Shown here: piece by piece, positions 39,967 through 48,490 of the stretch
Layout: every line of letters begins with the position of its first letter
Position numbering within the stretch: the stretch's first letter is position 1
Source: JAHRAW01 sp963693025
GTDB taxonomy: Bacteria > Pseudomonadota > Gammaproteobacteria > Arenicellales > Poriferihabitantaceae
DNA length: 64,000 nucleotides
Assembly: GCA_963693025.1 (NCBI GenBank)
Contig: OY843749.1
Location: 806,001 to 870,000, forward strand
Reading direction: 5' to 3'
Made by a program: the position numbers and the translations under genes
Notes under the pieces: generated by a model
The model's database searches: none
What the model saw: the letters and a program-made list of their open reading frames with translations, nothing else
What the model was told of the DNA's origin: nothing

Positions 39967-40210
39967 GGAGCCGACAGGCGACCATATTTTCTTCGCTTCG
40001 GGAATCTCCCTAAGACTACCGTGAATTCCAACAAAGCCCGTGCCAATCTTAGGGAGATTCCCGAGGACGCAAGTGTCCGTAAGCCGCCGCTTAAAAAGAA
40101 AAAGCGCGGCGGCAACGGACACTAACGCTCGAGAATGACGAGTATTTTGGAATGACGAATGCTTTGGAATGACGAGCGCTTTGGAATGACGAGTATTTTG
40201 GAATGACAAG
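39903..40210. repeat. Dispersed modular palindromic repeat, copy I, with four tandem GGAATGACGA tail units
   Basis: Starts with TTCGTCATTCTCGAACG, a perfect match to both bridge-RNA target guides (39903-39919). It continues with the GGGAGCCGACAGGCGACCATATTTTC arm, the shared centre and a GTGTCCG-type right arm. After the normal end, TTTGGAATGACGAgta/atg units repeat about every 17 bp four times to 40207. Its left part lies inside the DUF849 coding region. The stretch 39967-40264 holds nothing else. Confidence 0.9.
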
Positions 40211-40264
40211 TACTTAATAACGAGTATAATAAACGGGTACTTTAATCCATCAATCAAAACCACC

Positions 40265-41206
40265 ATGGCAATAGCAACCGTCTACTTAGGCGATGACCTA
40301 GCCCGCTACGGCTTCGGCGAAGGGCATCCATTTGGCCCCGACCGAATGCATGCCTTTTGGCGCGAAACCATAAAGCAGGGACTAGACAAGAAAGTCGACA
40401 TAATGGCACCCGTCGCCTGCGACGAAGAAAGCCTGTTGCGCTTCCACACGCCGGAGTATATCGAGCGCGTCAAGCGGGCTTCGGAAACCGGTTTGGGTTA
40501 TCTCGACAGCGGCGACACCCCGGCGTTCAAGGGTGTGTTTGAAGCCGGCTCATTCGTGGTTGGCTCCGACTTGGATGCGCTGCACCGCATCGTCAACGGC
40601 GAGACGCCGCGGGTGTTTATTCCGATTGCCGGGCTGCACCACGCGCGCCGCGATGCCGCCGCCGGGTTCTGCGCGTTCAACGACTGCGGCGTCATCATTG
40701 AAACGCTGCGCCGGCATTATGGCATTCGCCGCGTCGCCTATGTGGATATCGACGCGCACCACGGCGACGGCGTTTTTTACGCGTTTGAAGACGACCCGGA
40801 TGTGGCGTTCGCCGACCTACACGAAGACGGGCGATATCTCTATCCCGGCACCGGCGCCGCCGATGAGACCGGCACCGGCGCCGCCGGCGGCACCAAACTG
40901 AATATCCCGCTCGACCCCGGCAGCGATGATGCGGCGTTCCACCGCGCGTGGCCCCAAGTGGAGGCGTATCTGAGCGCGTTCAAGCCGGAAATGATTCTGC
41001 TGCAAGCCGGCGCCGACAGCATCGAAGGCGACCCCATCACGCACATGCGCTTCTCGCCCGCCGCCCACGGTCACGCCGCCCAATCCCTGGTACGCATCGC
41101 CGACGAATTCTGCAACGGACGCATCATCGCCATGGGCGGCGGCGGTTACAACCGCAACAACCTCGCGCTCGGATGGAACGAGGTGTTGAAGGCGATGCTG
41201 GTATAG
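40265..41206 (+). CDS. Histone-deacetylase-family amidohydrolase (AcuC/acetylpolyamine type)
   Basis: 313 residues, arginase/deacetylase fold. GLHHARRDAAAGFCAFNDCG holds the paired active-site His. DIDAHHGDGVFYAF supplies zinc-binding Asp and His, QAGADSIEGDP the third Asp, and GGGGYNRNN the catalytic Tyr. Bacterial members deacetylate acetyl-CoA synthetase or acetylpolyamines. It stands alone downstream of the tandem repeat tail. The native target is not determinable. Confidence 0.92.
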   Translation: MAIATVYLGDDLARYGFGEGHPFGPDRMHAFWRETIKQGLDKKVDIMAPVACDEESLLRFHTPEYIERVKRASETGLGYLDSGDTPAFKGVFEAGSFVVGSDLDALHRIVNGETPRVFIPIAGLHHARRDAAAGFCAFNDCGVIIETLRRHYGIRRVAYVDIDAHHGDGVFYAFEDDPDVAFADLHEDGRYLYPGTGAADETGTGAAGGTKLNIPLDPGSDDAAFHRAWPQVEAYLSAFKPEMILLQAGADSIEGDPITHMRFSPAAHGHAAQSLVRIADEFCNGRIIAMGGGGYNRNNLALGWNEVLKAMLV

Positions 41207-41260
41207 GGTGGCGGAAGCGCCGCCATCCGCGCTCAGCGCAGCCGGGTCATCACGCCGCCA

Positions 41261-42052
41261 TCACTTCGCGGTATAGCCGCCGTCGACGAACAGCGTCTGT
41301 CCCGTGACATAGCCGCACGCCGCCGATGCGAAGAACACGGTGGCGCCGAACAGGTCGGCTAACTCGCCGTTGCGTCCGATGGCGGTTTGTGCGGCTTCTG
41401 CGGCGGCGCGTTGTGGGTCGTCGAATATTGCCGCGGTCAACCGGGTCGGGAAGAATCCGGGGGCGATGGCGTTGCAGGTGATGCCGTGTTTTGACCACGC
41501 TTCGGCCATCGCGCGGGTCAGTTGGCAGACGCCGCCTTTGGATGCGCCGTAGGCGAGGCCGTTGACGAATGCGCGCGCGGATTGCAGCGATGCGATGTTG
41601 ATGATGCGCCCGTAATGCCGTTGTTTCATGCCGCCGACAAACTCGCGGCTGAAAAAGAACGGCGCCGCGAGGTTCAAGTCCAGGGTGCGGTTCCAGCCTT
41701 CCACGGTAATCTCGTCCGCCGGCTGGCGCAGCACGACGCCGGCGGCGTTGACCACGCCATCGACTCTGCCAAACGCTTGCTCGCATCGGCGGGCGGTGTC
41801 GGGTAGCGAAGTCAGGTCGGTCAGGTCGGCGGCTACCACGGAAGCGCCGCCGTCATCGCCGTCGATTTGCTCGGCGGCTTGTTGCAATTCCGCCTCGCGC
41901 CTCGCCACCAACACCACCGACGCCCCGGCGGTGGCGAGAAACCTCGCCATCGCCCTGCCAATGCCGCTGCTGGCGCCGGTGACCACCATCACCCGGTCGT
42001 CCAAGCCGAATTGGGATTGAAGGTTGACGCGCGGGGCGGGGGTTGGCGGCAT
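41261..42052 (-). CDS. Short-chain dehydrogenase/reductase (SDR)
   Basis: 263 residues. The cofactor motif VVTGASSGIGRAMARFLATAG (TGxxxGxG), the NAAG motif in GVVNAAGVV, the Ser of INIASLQSA, YGASKGG (catalytic Tyr-x-x-x-Lys) and the C-terminal GYVTGQTLFVDGGY are classical-SDR marks. ARRE after strand 2 suggests NADP(H). ATG 42052 is chosen; a TTG 17 codons upstream (42103) would overlap the HisD-like gene by 17 nt. It follows that gene directly and probably shares its pathway. Confidence 0.92.
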   Translation of the reverse strand: MPPTPAPRVNLQSQFGLDDRVMVVTGASSGIGRAMARFLATAGASVVLVARREAELQQAAEQIDGDDGGASVVAADLTDLTSLPDTARRCEQAFGRVDGVVNAAGVVLRQPADEITVEGWNRTLDLNLAAPFFFSREFVGGMKQRHYGRIINIASLQSARAFVNGLAYGASKGGVCQLTRAMAEAWSKHGITCNAIAPGFFPTRLTAAIFDDPQRAAAEAAQTAIGRNGELADLFGATVFFASAACGYVTGQTLFVDGGYTAK

Positions 42053-42086
42053 GGATTGAAGCGCGCTTTGCTGGCGGTTCGGACGC

Positions 42087-43388
42087 TCAGTCGCCCAGTT
42101 CAAAGCGCTCGCCCGGAAAGTATTTGCCCAGCCGGTCGTCTCCGGTGAGGGCGTGGCCGTGCATGCCTTCCGCGCGGGAGATGCGCGCGGTCACCGCGCC
42201 GACTTCGCGGTTGGCTTCCTCGGTCATGCGCTGCCAGGTCAGCACCTTGATAAATTTGCCGACGCTGAGCCCGCCGGTGTATCGCGCCGCGCCTTTGGTT
42301 GGCAGGATGTGGTTGGGACCCGAGCATTTGTCGCCGTAAGCCACCGTGGTTTGCTCGCCGAGGAACAGCGAGCCGTAGTTGCTCAGGCGCTGCAACCACC
42401 AATCGAGATTTTCGCCGTGCACTTCCAAATGCTCCGGCGCATAGTTGTCGCTGACGCGCACCGCTTCGTCGGCGCTCGACGCCACCACCACTTCGCCGTA
42501 TTCCCGCCACGCGGCCTCCGCCGTCGAGCGGTTGGGCTGCGGCAGGCGCGCGATGATGCCCGGCACCGCCGCCAGCACCGCGTCCGCCAATGCCGCCGAA
42601 GTCGTAACCAGCCACGCCGGCGAGTCGGGACCGTGTTCGGCTTGCCCGACCAAATCGGCGGCGACCAATTCCGCGTCCGCGGTGTGGTCGGCGATGATTA
42701 GAATTTCCGTGGGTCCGGCGAACAAGTCGATGCCGACTCGCCCGAATAAAACTCGCTTGGCTTCGGCGACGAAACGGTTTCCCGGTCCCACCAGAATGTC
42801 CGCCGCGTGCCCGGTGAAGTGCCCAAACGCCATCGCGGCGATGCCCTGCACGCCGCCCAGCGCGAGGATGGTGTCGGCGCCGGCGAGGTCGGCGGCATAC
42901 AAAATCGCCGGATGAACGCCGCGCTCTTTATGCGCCGGCGAGCAAGCAACAATATGCCGCACCCCCGCAACGCTGGCGGTGGTGATGCTCATAATCGCCG
43001 AAGCAATATGCGCATACCGCCCGCCCGGCACATAACACCCGGCGGTATTCACCGCCACCAACCGCTGCCCGGCAAACAACCCCGGCGAGAGTTCGGTTTC
43101 AAACTCGCCGAGGCTGGCGAGTTGCGCCTCGGCGAAGGTTTTAACGCGCGCGTGGGAAAACGCGATGTCCTCCCGCATCTGCGCCGGCAAAGCGGCGGCG
43201 GCGGCGTCTATGTCATCCCGGCTGACAACGATGTCCTTCTCCCACCCATCCAACTCCCGCGCATATTCACGCACACGCGCTTCGCCGCCGGTTTCGCATT
43301 CGGCGAGCATGCGCTGCACCACCGAACGCGTATCGGCCTCGCCGGTGGCGGGGGATTTAGTGGCGCGCTTTAGGTAGGTGAGTGCCAT
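42087..43388 (-). CDS. Histidinol-dehydrogenase-family enzyme, possibly sulfopropanediol dehydrogenase-like (HpsN)
   Basis: 433 residues (from MALTYLKRATKSP). The HisD fold is clear: AGCYVPGGRYAHIASAIMSI, GGVQGIAAMAFG, VGPGNRFVAEAKRVLFG, DLFAGPTEILIIAD, DLVGQAEHGPDS and the C-terminal SHILPT-equivalent CSGPNHILPTKGAARYTGGLSV. True HisD proteins read YVPGG-T/K-A; the GGRYAH variant is typical of catabolic HisD homologues such as HpsN, which oxidise a diol to an acid. Context (TRAP importer, SDR, no his genes) supports a catabolic role rather than histidine synthesis. Substrate inferred only. Confidence 0.85.
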   Translation of the reverse strand: MALTYLKRATKSPATGEADTRSVVQRMLAECETGGEARVREYARELDGWEKDIVVSRDDIDAAAAALPAQMREDIAFSHARVKTFAEAQLASLGEFETELSPGLFAGQRLVAVNTAGCYVPGGRYAHIASAIMSITTASVAGVRHIVACSPAHKERGVHPAILYAADLAGADTILALGGVQGIAAMAFGHFTGHAADILVGPGNRFVAEAKRVLFGRVGIDLFAGPTEILIIADHTADAELVAADLVGQAEHGPDSPAWLVTTSAALADAVLAAVPGIIARLPQPNRSTAEAAWREYGEVVVASSADEAVRVSDNYAPEHLEVHGENLDWWLQRLSNYGSLFLGEQTTVAYGDKCSGPNHILPTKGAARYTGGLSVGKFIKVLTWQRMTEEANREVGAVTARISRAEGMHGHALTGDDRLGKYFPGERFELGD

Positions 43389-43395
43389 GGCTATC

Positions 43396-43512
43396 TCACA
43401 CACTATTTTTCGCTAGGTCTTCGATGAAGCGGCGTAGCGAAATCACTGGTTTTTCTCCGGCTACGCCTAAATTAAACGCCGACGGTACTGCCAGGAAATT
43501 AATTTTTTCCAT
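43396..43512 (-). CDS. Possible 38-residue ORF between PIN gene and HisD-like gene
   Basis: Reads MEKINFLAVPSAFNLGVAGE then KPVISLRRFIEDLAKNSV, TGA. No ribosome site is visible and the family is unknown. It lies between the broken PIN gene (ends 43560) and the HisD-like start (43388). It may be a gene remnant or a short antitoxin-like peptide; equally it may be a chance frame. Confidence 0.3.
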   Translation of the reverse strand: MEKINFLAVPSAFNLGVAGEKPVISLRRFIEDLAKNSV

Positions 43513-43559
43513 TTGGGTAGTCAGGTTAGGGTCGAGAGTGGATTACACTACTCTTGTCG

Positions 43560-44465
43560 TCAAACAGTGCGCGCACTCCGAATCCCGAACTTGCCGTCCA
43601 TGGAGCCGATGCCGTCCCATGCCAGCCAGGCGGCATCGGGGTTATCGCAGTTGTCGATTTTTTGATATTCGGCTTCCATCAAGCGGATGCCTTCCGCGAA
43701 GGTTTTCGGCGGGCCCGCATCCAGAGTCCAGAAAATGTTGCCGCCATTGTCTGCGTGTTTGCGCATCCGCCGCCAGTAAGAATTATATTCCTCGCGCGTC
43801 ATACGCATCATTTTTTCGCTTGCCGGACGTCGCACGAGGCGCGTCCACCGAACGCCTTCCGGCAAGTTCGACTCAAACTCAATCAGTTCGCGTTTTTGCT
43901 CGGGCGTCATCCCTTTAAAGTTGTCAAATTCCTCGGCGAGATCCGCCTCAATCCGGCGCGCTGCAACGCCTTCAGACATACCGGCCCGCGGTTGATACTG
44001 AACATCAGATTCGGCGATGGTCATGCTGGTTAATTCAGATGGCTTGAGAATAGGGATTCGATTGTACCCTAGTTTTTGATTGATTGTGTTGTATTGTTCC
44101 ACGCGGGCGGGTTTCGCGATGTGCTTGAAATTCCAACTGAAAATAGCATCGCAACCGAGAACGGTGCCCAGCGCCACATGGCCGGCATCAATGGATGAAT
44201 TTTGGGTGACGACGCCGGCAGCGAGGTAGGCATCCCGCAGTTTCTCGCCATCCGGTGTAAGGTAGATGTGTTTGGTGTCCCCGAACAAATCGTAGTAAAA
44301 CTTTTTGACTTCCTCTGGAGCGACGACGATTTCGTTTTTGACAAGCGCAGACGGCACCATATCATGCTACTTTTCTCGAACAAGCGAGAAAAACTCCGCA
44401 GTTGGTGCCCCTAAACGCTCGGCATTTAGCATGCTGAAGACGGAAGTGTCGACGTAAATTTTCAT
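43560..44465 (-). pseudogene. PIN-domain protein interrupted by an in-frame TAG
   Basis: From ATG 44465 the frame reads MKIYVDTSVFSMLNAERLGA, PTAEFFSLVREK, then TAG, then in the same frame HDMVPSALVKNEIVVAPEEV... to 43560. It aligns without a gap to the intact PIN protein at 47789-48433 (MRIYADTSVF..., FFDEVIARRHELV..., DEIEDAPE, TDATHVALATVLGC), so a single nonsense codon at position 33 is the only break. PIN acidic residues remain (YVDTS, NEI, IDAGHVALG). A C-terminal region (after MTIAE, ~150 residues) has a TREEYNSYWRRM block like the THEEELAYWNESY of the paralogue. A shorter product could start at ATG 44360 but would lack the first catalytic Asp. Confidence 0.8.
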
Positions 44466-44472
44466 ACGACGA

Positions 44473-45813
44473 TCACTTCCCATACAAATACTCCGGCAAC
44501 CACAAAGCAATCTGCGGAAACAAAATAATCAGCGCCAATCCAATCAATTGAATCACCATAAACTGCATCATGCCGGCGTAGATGTCCTTAAGGTCCCAGT
44601 CCGGGACTACGCCTTTGAGGAAGTACGCCGATAGCGCAACGGGTGGCGATAGCCAGGCGGTTTGTAGGTTGACGGCTACCAGGATGCCGAACCAGATTAG
44701 GTTGAAGCCGAGTTGTTCGACTGCGGGTAGCAGGATGGGGATGATGATTAGGACGATGGGGACCCATTCTAGTGGCCAGCCGAGGAGGAAAATTAGCGCC
44801 ATTATCATGAACAGGACGGCATACGGCGGCATGTCCACCGAGAGCAGGTAGTTGGTCAGCATGGTTGGCGTGCCGAGTCTTGAGAAGACTGCGCCGAAGA
44901 AGTTGGAGGCGGCCACCAGTACCAGGATTAGCGCCGAGATTTCCAGGGTTTTGATGAGCGCGTCTTTGAAGCCGGACCATGTGAGTTTTCTATACGCGGC
45001 GGCGAGCAGGAAGGCGCCGAATGCGCCCATGCCGGCGGCTTCGGTGGGGGTGGCGAAGCCCAGCAGGATGCTGCCGAGGGCGAAGCCGACGAGCGCCGCC
45101 GGGGGAACCAGCCCGAGGAAAAATTCCTTCCAGACATACGCCATCGAATCCGGGCGCATGTCTTCGGGCAGCGGCGGTCCGAGGTCGGGATTGAACTGGC
45201 AGCGCAGCAGGGCGTAGAGCGTGTATAGGAACGCCAGCAGGAAGCCGGGGATAATCGCGGCGGCGAACAGGTCGGTGACCGGCACTTCCAGAATGGGTCC
45301 CATGACCACCAGCATGATGCTCGGCGGAATCAAGATGCCGAGGGTGCCGCCGGCGGTGATGGTGCCGGCGGCGAGTCGCGGGTCGTAGCCGGATTTGTTC
45401 ATCGTCTTGGCCGCCATGATGCCGAGGATGGTGACCGATGCGCCGACGATGCCGGTGGCGGCGGCGAACACGGTGGACACCAGCAACACCGCGACATACA
45501 ACGCGCCGCGCACGCGCGACAAGGTCAGCAACACCGCGTTGAACAATCTTTCCATCAACCCGGCTTGCTCCATCAAAATGCCCATGAAGATAAACAGCGG
45601 CACCGCCGCCAGGGTTTGTTCCAGCATGACGCCGGAGAACTGGAAGGTCATCAGGTAGAACACCAGTTGACCAAAACCCCAGAGGCCGAACGACATTCCC
45701 AAAAAGATGAGGGTGAAAGAAATCGGGAAGCCGATGAAAATGGCAAACAGCATCACCGCCAGCATGATGACGCCGATGTATTCCGGTTGCAGGTTGACGA
45801 GGAGGTCGATCAT
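44473..45813 (-). CDS. dctM: TRAP transporter large permease (DctM family)
   Basis: 446 residues, about 12 membrane segments. It is the sodium-coupled transport subunit of a TRAP importer. FIGFPISFTLIFLGMSFGLW, AVPLFIFMGILMEQAGL, GASVTILGIMAAKTMNKSGY and AAGTITAGGTLGILIPPSIMLVVMG are DctM signatures. ATG 45813 overlaps the DctQ stop (ATGA) and has GGGGAGG upstream; the frame open beyond it is shadow. The broken PIN gene starts 8 nt after its stop. The binding protein DctP lies 2.7 kb upstream, beyond an inserted cassette. Confidence 0.94.
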   Translation of the reverse strand: MIDLLVNLQPEYIGVIMLAVMLFAIFIGFPISFTLIFLGMSFGLWGFGQLVFYLMTFQFSGVMLEQTLAAVPLFIFMGILMEQAGLMERLFNAVLLTLSRVRGALYVAVLLVSTVFAAATGIVGASVTILGIMAAKTMNKSGYDPRLAAGTITAGGTLGILIPPSIMLVVMGPILEVPVTDLFAAAIIPGFLLAFLYTLYALLRCQFNPDLGPPLPEDMRPDSMAYVWKEFFLGLVPPAALVGFALGSILLGFATPTEAAGMGAFGAFLLAAAYRKLTWSGFKDALIKTLEISALILVLVAASNFFGAVFSRLGTPTMLTNYLLSVDMPPYAVLFMIMALIFLLGWPLEWVPIVLIIIPILLPAVEQLGFNLIWFGILVAVNLQTAWLSPPVALSAYFLKGVVPDWDLKDIYAGMMQFMVIQLIGLALIILFPQIALWLPEYLYGK

Positions 45814-46421
45814 GCGGGCCACCTCCCCATGCGCGCCGCATACAAACTCTTCAAGGTTTCCGACACGCCTTGAATCAACAGCAACAACGCGCCCACCGGC
45901 AACACCGATTTGACCGGACCCATGTAGGGCATCCATGCGGTGTCCATGCCGCGCTCGCCGCGGTCGATGGCGATCCATGCGTAGTCAATCGAAGTCCACA
46001 TGAACACCAGCAAGCCGGGAAAATAAAACGTCAGATACAGCACCGAATCGACCGTGCCCTGCGCGCGCGCCGGCCAGTTGCGATAGAGGAAGTCGGCGCG
46101 GATATGCACCCCGCGCGAGAGCGCATAACCCGCGCCGAGCATGAACAACGCGCCGTAAAGCATCCGGCTGATGTCGTATGCCCACATGGTCGGCGCGAGA
46201 AAATACTTGCGCGCGACGACCTCATAAACCATCGCCACGCACAACGGCACCAACACCCAGCACACCACCCTGCCAATCCACAAACTGAATCGGTCAATGC
46301 CCGTGATAACCGCCGCCATCCACCTCGGCATGTCATCCGGCATCCTCCCCGGCGCGCCCCGCCGCTCGGCGATTAACTCGTCGGCGGTTTCCAGTTGGGA
46401 TGGGTCGATTTCTTCGGGCAT
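45810..46421 (-). CDS. dctQ: TRAP transporter small permease (DctQ family)
   Basis: 203 residues, four membrane helices (GRVVCWVLVPLCVAMVYEVVARK..., MLYGALFMLGAGYALSRGVHIRAD, DSVLYLTFYFPGLLVFMWTSI, SVLPVGALLLLIQGVSETL). The GVHIR-D pattern and a C-terminal helix before a basic end are typical of DctQ. It supports the large permease and the binding protein. ATG 46421 begins 1 nt after the stop of the GIY-YIG-like gene, so expression depends on read-through from the cassette. Confidence 0.92.
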   Translation of the reverse strand: MPEEIDPSQLETADELIAERRGAPGRMPDDMPRWMAAVITGIDRFSLWIGRVVCWVLVPLCVAMVYEVVARKYFLAPTMWAYDISRMLYGALFMLGAGYALSRGVHIRADFLYRNWPARAQGTVDSVLYLTFYFPGLLVFMWTSIDYAWIAIDRGERGMDTAWMPYMGPVKSVLPVGALLLLIQGVSETLKSLYAARMGRWPA

Positions 46422-46422
46422 T

Positions 46423-46980
46423 TTAGTTTGGGTTGGTGTTAAACACATTGAGCAATCCTGCTGCCCGTTCCCAATTTATTGAGTTATTCTCTTTACGTCT
46501 GGCGAGCCGAGTGCCTTGTGGTGGATTCATGAATTTGACCACCTCTATTCCACGCAACATTTTTGTTCCGCGGCTATTGAGTAGACCATCTGCGTTTCGT
46601 TTAATTCCCATTCCAATCAATATGGATTCCAACTCTCTTGTCTCAATGCTTGTTTTTTTTGTGCTGATTTTCCCTGCATCAGTGAGTAGCGGCAGTAAAA
46701 ACAACCACGGTATTCCCGTACTGCGCGAATCCAGTTCCTTATTGTATATGCCAATTTTGTGATCGTGGAGCGCTTCTTGTTTGAACGATTTTTCGGTTTT
46801 TCCGACATAATACGGCTTCGCCCCTCGACTTGCTTTGATTGCAAAAACATAACAGCCGATAGCGTTTTGCAAATCTTTTTCAATCTTGGACCAAAAACTC
46901 TTAATAGCATCAGAATTCTTAACGATAGTTTTAGACCTTCCTGTGGGAATTTCATAAGGCCCATACACATCAAATTTCAT
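46423..46980 (-). CDS. GIY-YIG-like small nuclease-type protein, AT-rich
   Basis: 185 residues from ATG 46980, which has GAGG 9 nt upstream; the frame upstream to 47052 lacks support. AIGCYVFAIKASRGAKPYYVGKTEKSFKQEAL resembles the GIY-YIG core (G-x-Y-V...Y-Y-V-G-K-T). A downstream Glu (ETRELESILIGMG) is positioned like the metal ligand. Homing or restriction-type nucleases use this fold. Its base composition is visibly AT-richer than all neighbours, suggesting recent acquisition. It is the last gene of the cassette between dctP and dctQ. Family assignment is by motif only. Confidence 0.6.
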   Translation of the reverse strand: MKFDVYGPYEIPTGRSKTIVKNSDAIKSFWSKIEKDLQNAIGCYVFAIKASRGAKPYYVGKTEKSFKQEALHDHKIGIYNKELDSRSTGIPWLFLLPLLTDAGKISTKKTSIETRELESILIGMGIKRNADGLLNSRGTKMLRGIEVVKFMNPPQGTRLARRKENNSINWERAAGLLNVFNTNPN

Positions 46981-47070
46981 TTGCTTATCCTCATTGTGAA
47001 AAAATGTAAAAGATAGACATCGAGCGGCATCTCCAGACTTGTTCGTCTCCAATGCGCGATAACTAACCGC

Positions 47071-47415
47071 TTACCTATACACCGTAACCGCTTCTCTGTC
47101 CACCGCCGTTTGAAACGGATTGCCGTGACTTTTGCGCTCATCCCAAACATCGCGCGTGTAAGTCATGATGGACGGCAACACTTCGCCGTACGCCGCCAGG
47201 TCGTGTTGGTAGCCGAGCCGGCAAATTTGTGTTTGGAATTTCCAGTCACCGTCGCGCAAAATAACCAGCACATCCAAATCACTGTCGTCGCCGCTATCAC
47301 CGCGCGCCTTTGAGCCGAATACCGCCACCCGCAACACCTTATCCGCGTGAAGTTTACGCAAAGTGTCGCAGTAATCGTTGAGCCAGGTTTGCTCGTTGGG
47401 TTGCAGGGTTAGCAT
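47071..47415 (-). CDS. MNT-type nucleotidyltransferase (minimal, second of pair)
   Basis: 114 residues of the MNT/NTP-transferase fold. VAVFGSKARGDSGDDSDLDVLV gives the exact GS-x10-DxD motif. The third acidic position may be in the strand near LPSIMTY. MntA-type members AMPylate HEPN toxins. The start overlaps the upstream MNT gene by 7 nt, so both are coupled. It is 43% or so alike by eye to the first copy in layout (same FGSxARG, MxYxxxxWE-type block and NPFQ/SPFQ ending), indicating tandem duplication. Confidence 0.85.
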   Translation of the reverse strand: MLTLQPNEQTWLNDYCDTLRKLHADKVLRVAVFGSKARGDSGDDSDLDVLVILRDGDWKFQTQICRLGYQHDLAAYGEVLPSIMTYTRDVWDERKSHGNPFQTAVDREAVTVYR

Positions 47416-47795
47416 AAGGCGATTTGGTGCCGGTCATTCGTCCATATATCAACCGCATCTTTTTCAACGGATTTCTGAAACGGGGAATTTTCATTCAGGC
47501 GCGTTTCCCATTCCGCCACTGAATAGACCATGATGGACACTACCACATACTCGGCGCCGCCGGCGATATGTAAATCGGTTGCCAGCGAATAACCGATGTT
47601 GCGCACTTCCCGGTGCAGGCGGCGGTCGTCAACATTCACCAACACCAACACATCAAGGTCGCTGTCCCCATGCGCTTCGCCGCGCGCATTGGAGCCGAAA
47701 ACGGACACGCGCTCAATGACGCGCGGGTAACGCTCAGCCAAAGCCGCGCGATAGGCGTCCAGCCATTTTTGTTCATCGGTGTGCAGGGCTAACAT
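47409..47795 (-). CDS. MNT-type nucleotidyltransferase (minimal, first of pair)
   Basis: 128 residues. VSVFGSNARGEAHGDSDLDVLVLV again gives GS-x10-DxD. Later blocks EYVVVSIMVYSVAEWETRL and ENSPFQKSVEKDAV mirror the second copy. It overlaps the PIN gene by 7 nt upstream and the second MNT gene by 7 nt downstream. The family's usual partner is a HEPN protein, none of which is here, so the PIN protein is the likely partner in this operon. Confidence 0.85.
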   Translation of the reverse strand: MLALHTDEQKWLDAYRAALAERYPRVIERVSVFGSNARGEAHGDSDLDVLVLVNVDDRRLHREVRNIGYSLATDLHIAGGAEYVVVSIMVYSVAEWETRLNENSPFQKSVEKDAVDIWTNDRHQIALC

Positions 47796-48433
47796 TTTGC
47801 CGGCGACTCGTCTGTCGCTTGCTTTTCTTGCAAGCGGCGTTTGGATTCGGCGTGGGTGCGCATCAATTTTTTATACGACTCATTCCAATACGCCAACTCT
47901 TCCTCATGGGTCATGCCGGCGATTTTTTCGCGAATGCGCGCTTGTCCGCGACGCTTCCACTGAACGCATTTGGGTTCGGAGATTGTCATGATTTTAAGGA
48001 AGTCCGCCGGTGTAAGAATTTCAAGGGAGTTATAACCATTGTGTTCGTTGATGGCGTTGTATTGCGGGATTTTACGCGTATTCACGATATGTTTCAAATT
48101 CCAGCTGACGATTTTTTGGCAACCAAGAACGGTGGCAAGAGCGACATGCGTGGCATCTGTGAGCGATTTTTCCGTCAGAACACCGGCATTGAGATAGGCA
48201 TCGCGCAGAACCAGCACTTCGGGCGTTAATTGAAATATTTCGGCTTGCCCGACAATGCTTTGGTAAAATGCTCGCACCACTTCAGGTGCGTCTTCAATCT
48301 CATCATCCACCGATACGGAAACAACCAACTCATGCCGGCGGGCAATTACTTCATCAAAAAAATGCTTGCTCGCAATATCAAATTCCGTATCAAACACACC
48401 GCCAAAAACAGACGTATCAGCGTATATTCTCAT
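47789..48433 (-). CDS. PIN-domain protein (toxin-like ribonuclease fold)
   Basis: 214 residues. The PIN fold begins MRIYADTSVFGGVFD (first Asp). Further acids are in VDDEIEDAPE and LTDATHVALATVLGC, and KIVSWNLKHI closes the core near residue 120. The C-terminal ~80 residues are charged and helical (MTHEEELAYWNESYKKLMRTHAESKRRLQEK). PIN proteins cut RNA and are often toxins. It leads the PIN-MNT-MNT-GIY cassette. A paralogue with a nonsense codon lies at 43560-44465. No standard AbrB/Phd/RHH antitoxin is adjacent. Confidence 0.85.
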   Translation of the reverse strand: MRIYADTSVFGGVFDTEFDIASKHFFDEVIARRHELVVSVSVDDEIEDAPEVVRAFYQSIVGQAEIFQLTPEVLVLRDAYLNAGVLTEKSLTDATHVALATVLGCQKIVSWNLKHIVNTRKIPQYNAINEHNGYNSLEILTPADFLKIMTISEPKCVQWKRRGQARIREKIAGMTHEEELAYWNESYKKLMRTHAESKRRLQEKQATDESPAKC

Positions 48434-48450
48434 CCGACAAGAAAATCAAC

Positions 48451-48473
48451 GGGACACGGACGTGCCGTGCCCC
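48451..48473 (-). terminator. Hairpin between dctP and the PIN cassette (terminator or attenuator)
   Basis: GGGACACGG (48451-48459) pairs with CCGTGCCCC (48465-48473) with one mismatch. On the minus strand it is followed by a T-rich GTTGATTTTC. It lies 18 bp after the dctP stop and would reduce transcription into the cassette and the TRAP permeases. Confidence 0.5.
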
Positions 48474-48490
48474 ATTGATTAACGCAAAAC

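Noticed and set aside
42087..43388. Histidine biosynthesis hisD
   Set aside because: No other his gene nearby, the GGRYAH variant replaces the biosynthetic motif, and the context is TRAP plus SDR; annotated as a HisD-family catabolic enzyme instead.
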